Shown piece by piece: positions 9,458 to 18,441 of a DNA stretch of 34,147 nt. The translations under genes and the position numbers were made by a program. Within the stretch, counting starts at the first letter, position 1. Every line of letters starts with the position of its first letter. A model generated the notes under the pieces. It had not been told where the DNA came from. It worked only from the letters and a program-made list of their open reading frames with translations, and ran no database searches. The DNA lies in NCBI GenBank assembly GCA_028448965.1, contig JAONQT010000006.1, forward strand, positions 1 to 34,147. Reading direction: 5' to 3'. This DNA comes from Candidatus Nitrosopumilus sp. (GTDB lineage Archaea; Thermoproteota; Nitrososphaeria; Nitrososphaerales; Nitrosopumilaceae).

Positions 9458-10462
9458 TTAATAAATTTCTAGTAACATTTTTTTGATTTCTAACTTTGTA
9501 ATAGGTTTTAAACTTTCAAAATAATTCTTAATATTTTTTGGTTTTTTTGCATTCCTGTATTTTTTTTGTAGAGAAGAATCAAACATAGACGGAATAATAA
9601 AAAAATCTTTAGTTTCTAAAACATGTTCTAATTCAAAATTACTTAGAAGATATTCAGTGATTTTCTCACCTGGACGAACACCAATAATTTTTGTTTTAAT
9701 ATTTAATGGTTTTAAATTATAATTAGGAGCTATTGTTTCCTTCATAACATCAAAAAGATCATTTAATAGAATTAGAGGCATTTTTAAAACGAATGTCTCA
9801 CCACCTTTAGCATATTCAGTTGCTTTTAATATTAAATCAACAGATTGATTTTTTGTCATAAAAAATCTTTTCATATTTTTATCAGTTAAAGTTACAGGAC
9901 CACCATTTTTAATTTGATTTTCAATTCTTGGAATTATTGAACCTCTTGTTTGTAATACATTTCCAAATCTTACGGATGAAAAAATTGTTTTTGATTTATT
10001 ATGAAATGATTCAGATGATATTAATTTTTCAGAAAGTAATTTTGTTGCTCCTAAAACACCAATTGGATTTACAGCCTTATCAGTACTGATATTAATTACT
10101 TTAGAAACAGATTCTTTAATTGATGCCTTGCAAATATTATACGTTCCAATACTATTAACGGTTAATGCTTCAAATGGATTTAATTCACATCTATCAACAT
10201 GTTTTAGTGCAGATGCATGAAATACAATATCAGTATCTTGTACAATTGAATTAACAGTTTCAGAATTACGTATATCTCCTATAATATACTCAGTATTTTT
10301 TCCAGAAAATTCTAATTCTGTTTCATAAAGAGCATTTTCATCATTACTAAATATTTTAACTAATGAAGCACCTTCAGAAAGTGATTTTTTAACTAATTCC
10401 TTTCCAATAGAACCGGAACCACCAGTCACAAGAATAGTTTTTCCTTTTAAAAGAGAAGACAT
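9458..10462 (-). CDS. CapD/PseB-type UDP-N-acetylglucosamine 4,6-dehydratase family protein
   Basis: TILVTGGSGSIGKELVKK; HASALKHVDRCELNPFEA; NISTDKAVNPIGVLGATKLLSEKL; VRFGNVLQTRGSIIP; MKRFFMT. Confidence 0.88.
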   Translation of the reverse strand: MSSLLKGKTILVTGGSGSIGKELVKKSLSEGASLVKIFSNDENALYETELEFSGKNTEYIIGDIRNSETVNSIVQDTDIVFHASALKHVDRCELNPFEALTVNSIGTYNICKASIKESVSKVINISTDKAVNPIGVLGATKLLSEKLISSESFHNKSKTIFSSVRFGNVLQTRGSIIPRIENQIKNGGPVTLTDKNMKRFFMTKNQSVDLILKATEYAKGGETFVLKMPLILLNDLFDVMKETIAPNYNLKPLNIKTKIIGVRPGEKITEYLLSNFELEHVLETKDFFIIPSMFDSSLQKKYRNAKKPKNIKNYFESLKPITKLEIKKMLLEIY

Positions 10463-10564
10463 ATTTTATTTAAAAATGAATTGCAATAAATTATTTCCTA
10501 TACTAAATTTAATAGCATATAATTCAAAAACTTTAGATTAAATTCAAGTTGAATAATCATAATA

Positions 10565-11416
10565 GTGATGAAAAACTCAATTTTGATTACAGGTACAACA
10601 GGGTTTATTGGAAAACATTTAGTTAAAAAAATTCCAAATTATAATATGGCAGTAGATCAAAATGGAAAAAAGATAGATTTACGAATTAGAGAAGAAGTAT
10701 TAAAAATTAAAAGAGTAGATATTGTAATACATTTAGCAGGAAAAATTCCGTCAGAAAAAAATTATTCAAAAAATATATTTTTTGAACATAATGTTTTAGG
10801 AACGTTAAATGTTTTAGAATATTGTATTAAAAAAAAAGTAAAGAAAATAATTTTTGTGAGTAGTTATGTATATGGTAATCCAGAAAAAAATCCAATAAAT
10901 GAGAAAAATAAAATAAAACCTCATAATACATATACAAAAAGTAAAGTTTTATCAGAAGAATTATGTAAAATATATGCAGAAAAATATAAAATAGAAATAA
11001 TAATACTAAGACCATTTAACATATTTGGGAATTTACAAAAAGATAATTCTCTTATTTCAAATACAATTAAATCAATTAAAAATAATAGTCATATTACAAT
11101 AATTAATAAAAATGATAAAAGAGATTATTTATTTATTGATGATTTAATTAATGCAATAGTTAAATTAATTGATTATAAATGTAAATTTGAAATTTTTAAT
11201 GTTGGTTCAGGGAAATCTTACTCGTTTGAAAATGTAGTTCAATTATTTGAAAAAAAAAATAAAAAGAAAATAAAAAGAAAATATAAAACATTTAAAAAAA
11301 ATAGTATACCTAAAATTCAAGCAGACATTAGTAAAATAAAAAAAGAGATAAAATGGATTCCAAGATACACTCTAGAAGAAGGTATAGAAAAAATTGTTTC
11401 AAAAAATACTAAGTAA
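10565..11416 (+). CDS. NAD-dependent epimerase/dehydratase (extended SDR); ATG at 10568 is an alternative start
   Basis: ITGTTGFIGKHLV; FVSSYVYGNPEKNPI; YTKSKVLSEEL; RPFNIFGN; RDYLFIDDL. Confidence 0.86.
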   Translation: MMKNSILITGTTGFIGKHLVKKIPNYNMAVDQNGKKIDLRIREEVLKIKRVDIVIHLAGKIPSEKNYSKNIFFEHNVLGTLNVLEYCIKKKVKKIIFVSSYVYGNPEKNPINEKNKIKPHNTYTKSKVLSEELCKIYAEKYKIEIIILRPFNIFGNLQKDNSLISNTIKSIKNNSHITIINKNDKRDYLFIDDLINAIVKLIDYKCKFEIFNVGSGKSYSFENVVQLFEKKNKKKIKRKYKTFKKNSIPKIQADISKIKKEIKWIPRYTLEEGIEKIVSKNTK

Positions 11417-12428
11417 GCAGAGATTCGTATAAATCTAAATATTTTTTTCCTATATGTTCCCATTCAAAATTTTTAATTAATTCAGATGATTTTTGACCAA
11501 AATTTTTAACAAGAATTTTATTTTCAGAAAGATTAATAATTTTTTCATTAATTTCATCAATAGCTTCAGGATTAACAAGAAATCCATTTTCATTATTAAT
11601 AATTAATTCCTTATTACCACCAACATTAGATGCAATAATTGGAATTCCACAAGCCATGGCTTCTAACATAGTAGTACTAATTCCTTCAGCAAGAGATGGT
11701 TGAATTAAAGCAAAAGAACCACGAATTAATGGTATAACTTCATTTTTTGGTAAATATCCCAAAAAATCTATGTTAGAATGATCTTTCGCAGTTTTTTTTA
11801 CTTCATTTTCTAAAGGGCCAGAACCAACAATTACTAGATGTATGTTTTTTGGCAAAATTTTGGATAAACGAATTAAAGATTCAATTCCTTTTTCTTTTGA
11901 TAAACGTCCTACAAAGATAATTTGTTTTTCATATTTTTGATTAATATCTAGAGGTAACGAATCAATCTCAATTGCATTTGGGATGTAGTGTGGATGATGT
12001 CCTTGATTTGAATAATAATTAAAGGAATCTTTGGATCCAGTTGTGATTGCATCTGCCCAATTTAATGCATTTTCTTCATATTTATTTGATAAATTTTGTG
12101 CAGTCTTCCCATGTAACATTCCAATTTGATTACTAAAAATTCCATGAAATGTTACAACTTTTTTAGCTGAACTGCCTTTAAATGCAAGAGCGGCCATTGG
12201 ATGATGGGCATGAATTATGTCATAATTTTTACTAAATTTTGTTTTAATTAATGCAGATAACATAAAACTTGGATTTTTTAATTTTTTTATAGGAATTGTA
12301 AATGTATTATCTGATGAAATTATTTTTACAAAATGATTTTTTGATTCTAAATAATTTGTAAGTCCTTGTACATGTTTAGCTGTTCCACCAATTCCTGATT
12401 GTGTAGTTGAAATTATTAGAATTTTCAC
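11409..12428 (-). CDS. Glycosyltransferase family 4 (GT1-type GT-B)
   Basis: HAHHPMAAL; FVGRLSKEKGIESL; GSGPLENEVKK; SLAEGISTTMLEAMACGIPIIASNVGGNKELI. Confidence 0.92.
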   Translation of the reverse strand: MKILIISTTQSGIGGTAKHVQGLTNYLESKNHFVKIISSDNTFTIPIKKLKNPSFMLSALIKTKFSKNYDIIHAHHPMAALAFKGSSAKKVVTFHGIFSNQIGMLHGKTAQNLSNKYEENALNWADAITTGSKDSFNYYSNQGHHPHYIPNAIEIDSLPLDINQKYEKQIIFVGRLSKEKGIESLIRLSKILPKNIHLVIVGSGPLENEVKKTAKDHSNIDFLGYLPKNEVIPLIRGSFALIQPSLAEGISTTMLEAMACGIPIIASNVGGNKELIINNENGFLVNPEAIDEINEKIINLSENKILVKNFGQKSSELIKNFEWEHIGKKYLDLYESLLT

Positions 12429-12582
12429 AAAAGAAAATTAATTGTAAAGCTTAAAAGGTATTGGATTAAAACTTCTGTAATAATATTATTTTTTAGGCAC
12501 AAATATGATTAAATTATCATCAAGAAAAATAAATTTTAAGAAAATTAAGATTTTATAAATTAATTAAATATAGATAATTAAA

Positions 12583-14730
12583 TTATGGAATATTAGATGG
12601 AACATAATTTTGATTAATTTCATAAACAAAAACAAGATTTACTTGTCCATTTTCCTCATTACTAAAACTAGGTGATGAATGCACTAATTTTAGTGGACCG
12701 CTATCAGAGAAATATTTTACATCTTCAACATAGAGAGGGTAAAATCCAGGTCTAAATTCATTATATGATTGTCCAGATGTTTGATCATAATATGCAATTG
12801 GAGTATATGGAATCATTTGACCTAATAATGTATTATTGAAGAAATTATTATTTACAGTATACAAATCAGAAAACAAATAGTTTTGTACTGGTAATTCAGC
12901 TATTCGAATAAACCATTGTGCTTTAGTTTCATCTCCACCAGTACCAAGTATATACAAACGCTCACCTGAATTAGAATAATGGTTTAATCTTTCAGCTGCA
13001 ACAAATACAACTACATAATTAGCATCCCATTCTTTTAACATATTCCATGCATCATCAGGATTACTAAGAAAAATTTTTGCCATATGTTTAATTCTTGAAT
13101 CAATTAATGTGGCATTATCAACGAATGTTATCCTATCAGACATTGTAGTAATCCAATATCCGTAATCCCACCACGAAGCAATAATTGCATCTTGAGGAGT
13201 ATTATTTTTCATCCATTCAAGAGTTTCTAACCAATCATTACCAGGCGCTGCAATATTTCCTCCTCCAGTTAGAATTGTTGGAGGAATATCAAGAACACTA
13301 ATCCAATTTCCACTACTAGACTCAGGGTATACCAGTGGAATGGTAAATAGAACAAAAATAATTACTACATATGAGATTTTGAATGCATAGTTTTTCATAC
13401 CAGAAAAATTAATCTTAAAAATTTCTTTAGTTAAAATAGATAAACCAATTGATGCAAGAATAATTAATGATAAAGATGCGAATAATTCTAATCTTACAAA
13501 TGCAGAACTGATATACACACTAGTGATTCCCAAAATTAGAACAAATGCAATTATGTCTTTTTTTATGAAAATTTCACTTTGAATAACTTTTTTACTTAAA
13601 ATTATCCAAATTCCAATTCCTGCAAAAATCATATAAATTGAATTAAAAATAAAAGATGATGAAAGATCAGTAGTTGCATGTTCTGAAACTGAATCAGTTA
13701 ATGGATCCATTGTCAACATGAATGGATTAATTGCATTTAGATAACGATAACTTGGTAAATTAATAAAATTAGAATCTCCATTTATTATCATTAGAGATGA
13801 ACCAATCACAATAATAAATAATAATAAAATTAATCCATTTCTTGTTTTATTTTTCTCTTTGCTTAATTTTTGAATAAATATACAAGTTATTAGGAAAACA
13901 GTAGGTAAAATTAAAGAAAAACCTCCTAAACCAAATACAAATGATAATCCAGGTCTTTCAAAAAGACTTGCAGTTATAAGAAATGTTACTACAAATAATG
14001 GGATACTCCAAACTAAAAATTTATGATCTTTACGAATAAACGGTAATACAAGAATAAATATTCCAATTGGAATTATAAAAAATTGGTTTCCCCCCCATGA
14101 AGCCATTCCAAAAGTCATAATTACACCTCCAGAAATAATTTTTAAAATTGCGATTTTTTTATTTTCAGATTTTATTCCACTCAAAAAGAAATACAGTCCA
14201 AGTAAACCATAAAAAATTCCTAAAGGTTCAGATTTGAACCATCCAGCCATTCCTCTTATAGCAATTGGAAGGGATATTGCAATTAGTAAAGATGAAATTA
14301 AACCTGCAGTGGTTCCTGCAAATAATCTAACTAGTGCAAACATTACAAATATAGATAATGAAGAAACAACTAATGGAAAAAGTATAGTAAAATCATATAG
14401 ACTTGAATTTCCACCAAATATTTGATAAGTTATAGCTGCGGTTATGTGAAGCATAGTTTGAGAAGTTGCTGAAACATCTCTTCCTGTAGGATACCAACTT
14501 TTGTCATCATGCCATTCAAAATATTCAGAAAATCCATTTTCTACAATATATCCAGTAGCACGAAAATTGAAAAATGGATCAAATTCATTTAACTCATTTC
14601 CATAATCAAGTCCTTGAGATTTTATTGTATAAGATATTGAGAAAGATAGCAACAAAATTCCAATTACAGCAAGATGATGTAATTTGAACTTAAAAGAAGC
14701 AGTTTGAAATAATGTAGTATTATTCATCAA
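12583..14730 (-). CDS. aglB: Dolichyl-phosphooligosaccharide--protein glycotransferase, STT3/AglB-type
   Basis: Multi-TM protein; FDPFFNFRATGYIVENGF (N-terminal DxD-like region); WWDYGYW catalytic motif. Confidence 0.93.
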   Translation of the reverse strand: MMNNTTLFQTASFKFKLHHLAVIGILLLSFSISYTIKSQGLDYGNELNEFDPFFNFRATGYIVENGFSEYFEWHDDKSWYPTGRDVSATSQTMLHITAAITYQIFGGNSSLYDFTILFPLVVSSLSIFVMFALVRLFAGTTAGLISSLLIAISLPIAIRGMAGWFKSEPLGIFYGLLGLYFFLSGIKSENKKIAILKIISGGVIMTFGMASWGGNQFFIIPIGIFILVLPFIRKDHKFLVWSIPLFVVTFLITASLFERPGLSFVFGLGGFSLILPTVFLITCIFIQKLSKEKNKTRNGLILLLFIIVIGSSLMIINGDSNFINLPSYRYLNAINPFMLTMDPLTDSVSEHATTDLSSSFIFNSIYMIFAGIGIWIILSKKVIQSEIFIKKDIIAFVLILGITSVYISSAFVRLELFASLSLIILASIGLSILTKEIFKINFSGMKNYAFKISYVVIIFVLFTIPLVYPESSSGNWISVLDIPPTILTGGGNIAAPGNDWLETLEWMKNNTPQDAIIASWWDYGYWITTMSDRITFVDNATLIDSRIKHMAKIFLSNPDDAWNMLKEWDANYVVVFVAAERLNHYSNSGERLYILGTGGDETKAQWFIRIAELPVQNYLFSDLYTVNNNFFNNTLLGQMIPYTPIAYYDQTSGQSYNEFRPGFYPLYVEDVKYFSDSGPLKLVHSSPSFSNEENGQVNLVFVYEINQNYVPSNIP

Positions 14731-14779
14731 TAAATAAAAAATTGATTGAACTGTTATTACTCTTTTGAATTAAATTTTA

Positions 14780-16444
14780 CTACATTGTTGCTTGAGATGC
14801 ATCATGGAACATCTGACTTTTTGCACAGCCAGCAGCAAGTTCATCGCCTGCACCACGTCTCATAAGACCTCTATAAAGACCGTCTTCAAGTTTTACACCT
14901 TCACGTTCTTCCCATTCTTCTACAGTAATAGAATATTTCTTTTGAATTCTGTCTCTATACCATTCTGGGATTACATTAAATGCACAGAATGGAACTATTC
15001 TAAGATCTGGAGTAACATAGTGAATATCACATCTTTGTAATCTTTCAAGATCTTCATTGTATTTATCTTGGAAGTGCATCATACCAAGGAATAATCCTTT
15101 GACGTGCCATGAACCAACTGAATCAAATGATCTCTTCATGAGAATATTACCAAACATTTTTGCTAAATCTAATCCTGCTGGTTGTTTTTTAGTATCAACA
15201 AAGCCTTTTAGTTTTCTTACTACTTCAAGCATTGTAAAGTATTTGTTTTTACCAGAACGAATTTCTTCTGCTTTATCTTCAAAGAGTTCTAACATTCCTT
15301 GAATATCACAGAATTTAGTTAATGGAACAAATTTCTTTGTATCAGCATCTTCAAAGATGTATGTTCCTGCACCACAAGCAAAGTGAATAGATAGTTCATA
15401 TTTTGGTTTGCTTGAGAATGCTTCAATTACATTAGTTAGTGGCATACAACTTGGAACTGGGAACCAATCATCAACGGTTACTTGACCATCTGTTTGTTCT
15501 TCAATTCTTTGAACACAGTCAGGGACTGTAATTCTGTATTTTTCACGTTCAGATTTACCCATTCTTCCAGTTAATGATACTGGTTGGAAGTTAACGGCGT
15601 GAACTACATCCATATTCTTTTGTGCATATCTAATAATTCCACCTAGTTCATGATCGTTAATTGATTTGATTACAGTTGGAACAAATACTACAGTAGTACC
15701 TGTTTTTCTACAACTATCAAGAGCATATGGAATTTCCCAATGATTTTTAGGATTTGTTCTTGCAGTTACACCATCAAAGGAAAGATACAAGTTATTACAT
15801 CCGGCAAGTCTTACTTCTCTTGCTGCTTCTGGATCCATTGCATGTCTAATGCCATTAGTATTCATTTGAATATGGTCAACACCTTCTTCTTTCATAATTT
15901 GAATAACATCAGCAATATCTTCTCTGAGCATTGGTTCACCGCCAGTAATTTGCATAGAGTTTCCTGGAATTGGTCTTTCTGCTCTTAGAGTTTTCATCAT
16001 ACCTCTAACTTGAGTATGATCTGGTTCATACATGTAAGCGCCTTCAAGGCCTTTCTTTACATAAAAGAAGCAGTACCAACATGTTAAATCACATCTATTA
16101 GTTACAATCATGTTTGCTAATCCACTGTGAGATAAGTGATTTGAACACAAACCGCAATTATTTGGACAAGAACATTTGTCAATCATTACATTTGGAGAAT
16201 GTGCACCTTTTCCATCCATCCAATAGGTACTGAATTTTTTGTACATTTCATAAGAACCAAAGTATAATTCCTCACACTCACCATGAGTTGGGCAAATTTT
16301 TGACATGAAAACTTGACTATCTCGCTCAAAGACTTCAGCATCTAAAATCATATTACAATCAGGACATATACTTTGAGTAAATCTGATAGTAGATTTTTTA
16401 CCTAAATTTTTACTTGATTGATTGGAAATCTGAATTAGTGCCAT
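14780..16444 (-). CDS. tes: Radical SAM tetraether lipid synthase (Tes, MJ0619-type) homolog; start re-called at ATG 16444 (MALIQIS)
   Basis: N-terminal Zn-like Cys motifs (CPDCNMIL...CPTHGE), CPNNCGLCSNH, radical SAM core CDLTCWYCFFYVKK, ITGGEPMLRED, C-terminal CAFN. TATA-like ATTATATA at 16473-16480(-) lies 29-36 nt upstream of ATG 16444 and too close to the track start at 16465. Confidence 0.85.
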   Translation of the reverse strand: MALIQISNQSSKNLGKKSTIRFTQSICPDCNMILDAEVFERDSQVFMSKICPTHGECEELYFGSYEMYKKFSTYWMDGKGAHSPNVMIDKCSCPNNCGLCSNHLSHSGLANMIVTNRCDLTCWYCFFYVKKGLEGAYMYEPDHTQVRGMMKTLRAERPIPGNSMQITGGEPMLREDIADVIQIMKEEGVDHIQMNTNGIRHAMDPEAAREVRLAGCNNLYLSFDGVTARTNPKNHWEIPYALDSCRKTGTTVVFVPTVIKSINDHELGGIIRYAQKNMDVVHAVNFQPVSLTGRMGKSEREKYRITVPDCVQRIEEQTDGQVTVDDWFPVPSCMPLTNVIEAFSSKPKYELSIHFACGAGTYIFEDADTKKFVPLTKFCDIQGMLELFEDKAEEIRSGKNKYFTMLEVVRKLKGFVDTKKQPAGLDLAKMFGNILMKRSFDSVGSWHVKGLFLGMMHFQDKYNEDLERLQRCDIHYVTPDLRIVPFCAFNVIPEWYRDRIQKKYSITVEEWEEREGVKLEDGLYRGLMRRGAGDELAAGCAKSQMFHDASQATM

Positions 16445-16472
16445 GACTGTATATTGAGTTTTCAAAAAACAG

Positions 16473-16480
16473 TATATAAT
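16473..16480 (-). promoter_or_regulatory. Putative TATA box for tes
   Basis: ATTATATA on minus strand, centre about 32 nt upstream of ATG 16444. Confidence 0.5.
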
Positions 16481-16492
16481 TTGTTACATACT

Positions 16493-16531
16493 AACCCCCG
16501 TGTGGAATTTAGTAGATACGCGTGAGGGGTT
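16493..16531. promoter_or_regulatory. Putative operator: inverted repeat AACCCC...GGGGTT in the tes/TrmB divergent region
   Basis: AACCCC at 16493-16498 and GGGGTT at 16526-16531, with partly matching extensions CGTG / CGTGA; unusually GC-rich within an AT-rich intergenic region. Confidence 0.4.
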
Positions 16532-16537
16532 TAAATA
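16530..16537 (+). promoter_or_regulatory. Putative TATA box for the TrmB-DtxR operon (leaderless transcript)
   Basis: TTTAAATA centred about 27 nt upstream of ATG 16561. Confidence 0.55.
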
Positions 16538-16560
16538 TCAAAACTGATCGATTAGATCGC

Positions 16561-17328
16561 ATGAGTATATCTGATAAAACAAAAAAATCTTTAGAAAAAA
16601 TTGGTCTTACTAGTTATGAAATCAAAACATTTTCTACATTACTAAAATCAGGAGAAGTTACAGCATCTGATCTTAGTCAAAAATCAGGCGTTCCATATTC
16701 AAAAATCTATGAAGTATTAGGATCATTAGAAGAAAAAGGATGGATCGGTTCAGATGATTCAAGACCAACAAAATATTTTGCAAAATCGCCATCTACAGGA
16801 GTGGAAAGTACAAAACAAAAGATGGAAAGTGATTTTTTACAAAATCAAAATATTATTTTAAATGAATTAGTTCCCTTGTATGAAAAAAGTGGAACAAGTG
16901 AAAGACCAGACATATGGGTACTTTCAGGAGCAGTTAACATTACTGCTAAAATTTTAGAGATGGTAGAAAGTTGTAGAGATGAAGTAATGATCACATTGCC
17001 TGAAGCTGGTGTAGAATTAGTTAAACAGGCGTTACCAAAATTAAGAGCACTTCATGATAAAGGAGTTAAAATTACAATTCTTACATCAGATAAAATAGGT
17101 AAAGAAGCAATTACAGCAATTAAAAGAGTTGCAGAAGTTAAAATTAAGAAAGGTTTGTTTGGAGGAGGAATAATTTCAGATAAAAGATATGTTGTAATTT
17201 TATTAGGTCCAGAAATTGCAAGTGAAAATTCTTCAGAAGTTGTTGCAATTTGGGCAGATCATACAGGTTTAGCAGGATTTGCACGTCAGTATTTTGAATA
17301 TTTATTAAAAGATTCAAAAAAGGTATAG
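16561..17328 (+). CDS. TrmB-family transcriptional regulator (start re-called from GTG 16522 to ATG 16561)
   Basis: N-terminal winged helix LEKIGLTSYEIKTFSTLLKSGEVTASDLSQKSGVPYSKIYEVLGSLEEKGWI typical of TrmB; ATG 16561 fits the TATA box position. Confidence 0.88.
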   Translation: MSISDKTKKSLEKIGLTSYEIKTFSTLLKSGEVTASDLSQKSGVPYSKIYEVLGSLEEKGWIGSDDSRPTKYFAKSPSTGVESTKQKMESDFLQNQNIILNELVPLYEKSGTSERPDIWVLSGAVNITAKILEMVESCRDEVMITLPEAGVELVKQALPKLRALHDKGVKITILTSDKIGKEAITAIKRVAEVKIKKGLFGGGIISDKRYVVILLGPEIASENSSEVVAIWADHTGLAGFARQYFEYLLKDSKKV

Positions 17329-17330
17329 TT

Positions 17331-17777
17331 ATGGATATACTCAAAGAAGAAACATTGTTTGTTGGAACTGCAGAAGCAGAACATGTTGAAATGTATCTTA
17401 AAGCAATTTGGCACATAAGAGAAAGAGGAGAAGATGTTAAAATTAGTACAATTGCAAAAATGCTTAACATAAGACAGCCAAGTGTAGTTCAAATGTTAAA
17501 AAAATTAAATGGTAAAAATCTTGTTGAATATAACAAAGCAGGAGTAAATCTTACAGAAGAAGGAGAAAGAATTGGTTCTAGTATGATGAGAAATAGTCGA
17601 TTATTAGAAGTCTTGATGGATAGTGCATTAAAAGTAGCAATTGATGAAGAAATGGTATGTGGAATTGAACATCATATGAATAAACAATTTACAGATGCAT
17701 TATGTACAATGTTAGGACATCCAAGAAAATGTCCACATACTCATGATATTCCAATGGGCGAATGTTGTAATAACTAG
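17331..17777 (+). CDS. DtxR/MntR-family metal-dependent transcriptional regulator
   Basis: EHVEMYLKAIWHI...ISTIAKMLNIRQPSVVQMLKKLNGKNLVEY...LTEEGERIG...EHHMNKQFTDALCTMLGHPRKCPHTHDIPMGECC. Confidence 0.9.
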   Translation: MDILKEETLFVGTAEAEHVEMYLKAIWHIRERGEDVKISTIAKMLNIRQPSVVQMLKKLNGKNLVEYNKAGVNLTEEGERIGSSMMRNSRLLEVLMDSALKVAIDEEMVCGIEHHMNKQFTDALCTMLGHPRKCPHTHDIPMGECCNN

Positions 17778-17816
17778 TATCCCAAAAGATATATCATATT
17801 AAGAATTAGATTTGAC

Positions 17817-17981
17817 ATGGCATGTTTTTGTGGTTGTGAAACCTATGTGAAAAATGAAGATGGTTTTAAAATTGCATGTGTAAAATGTGAACACGGACCT
17901 CAAAATCATGATGATGCATTTAGAGATGCTGCAAGAAAGAATGAATCACAAAGTCAGAAACGTGATGCAGATTTTGGATAA
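17817..17981 (+). CDS. Small Cys-rich (zinc-ribbon-like) protein, 54 aa, unlisted in track
   Basis: My translation: MACFCGCETYVKNEDGFKIACVKCEHGPQNHDDAFRDAARKNESQSQKRDADFG*; CxCxC plus CxxC. Confidence 0.6.
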   Translation: MACFCGCETYVKNEDGFKIACVKCEHGPQNHDDAFRDAARKNESQSQKRDADFG

Positions 17982-17985
17982 AATA

Positions 17986-18405
17986 TTATTCTCCAATAAT
18001 TTTAACTAAAACTCTTTTTAATCTTTTACCATCAAATTCTCCATAGAAAATTTGTTCCCACGGACCAAAATCTAATTGTCCATTTGTAATTGCAACTACA
18101 ACTTCTCTTCCCATAATCTGTCTTTTTAAATGAGCATCTGCATTATCCTCACCAGTATTATTATGATCATATTGTTCAATGGGTTCATGTGGTGCTAATT
18201 CTTCTAGCCATTTTTCATAATCATGATGTAATCCACTTTCATTATCATTAATGAAAACACTTGCAGTGATATGCATTGCATTAACAAGACAAAGACCTTC
18301 CTGAATTTTACTTTTTGATACTAATTTTGAAATATCAGAAGTAATGTTAACAAACCCTCTTCGTTTTTTAACTTGAAAAGTTAGATAATCAGTTAAGAAT
18401 TTCAC
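17986..18405 (-). CDS. YjbQ (UPF0047) family protein; probable GTG start at 18405
   Basis: [22 protein letters not shown]...[39 protein letters not shown]...[50 protein letters not shown]. The track start at 18438 adds a non-conserved-looking N-terminus abutting the sRNA. Confidence 0.88.
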   Translation of the reverse strand: MKFLTDYLTFQVKKRRGFVNITSDISKLVSKSKIQEGLCLVNAMHITASVFINDNESGLHHDYEKWLEELAPHEPIEQYDHNNTGEDNADAHLKRQIMGREVVVAITNGQLDFGPWEQIFYGEFDGKRLKRVLVKIIGE

Positions 18406-18441
18406 ATAATAACAATACAAATCAAGCATTAAAATCATAAG

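Noticed and set aside
12429-12582. AT-rich gap between the GT4 gene and aglB as a candidate ncRNA
   Set aside because: Low complexity with short chance inverted repeats only (e.g. TAATATTA); no conserved RNA boxes.
14792-15302. Two plus-strand ORFs of about 80 aa
   Set aside because: Antisense to the tes radical SAM gene; no recognisable domain.
17144-17492. Minus-strand ORFs of 108 and 68 aa
   Set aside because: Antisense to the TrmB/DtxR genes, which have strong family motifs.
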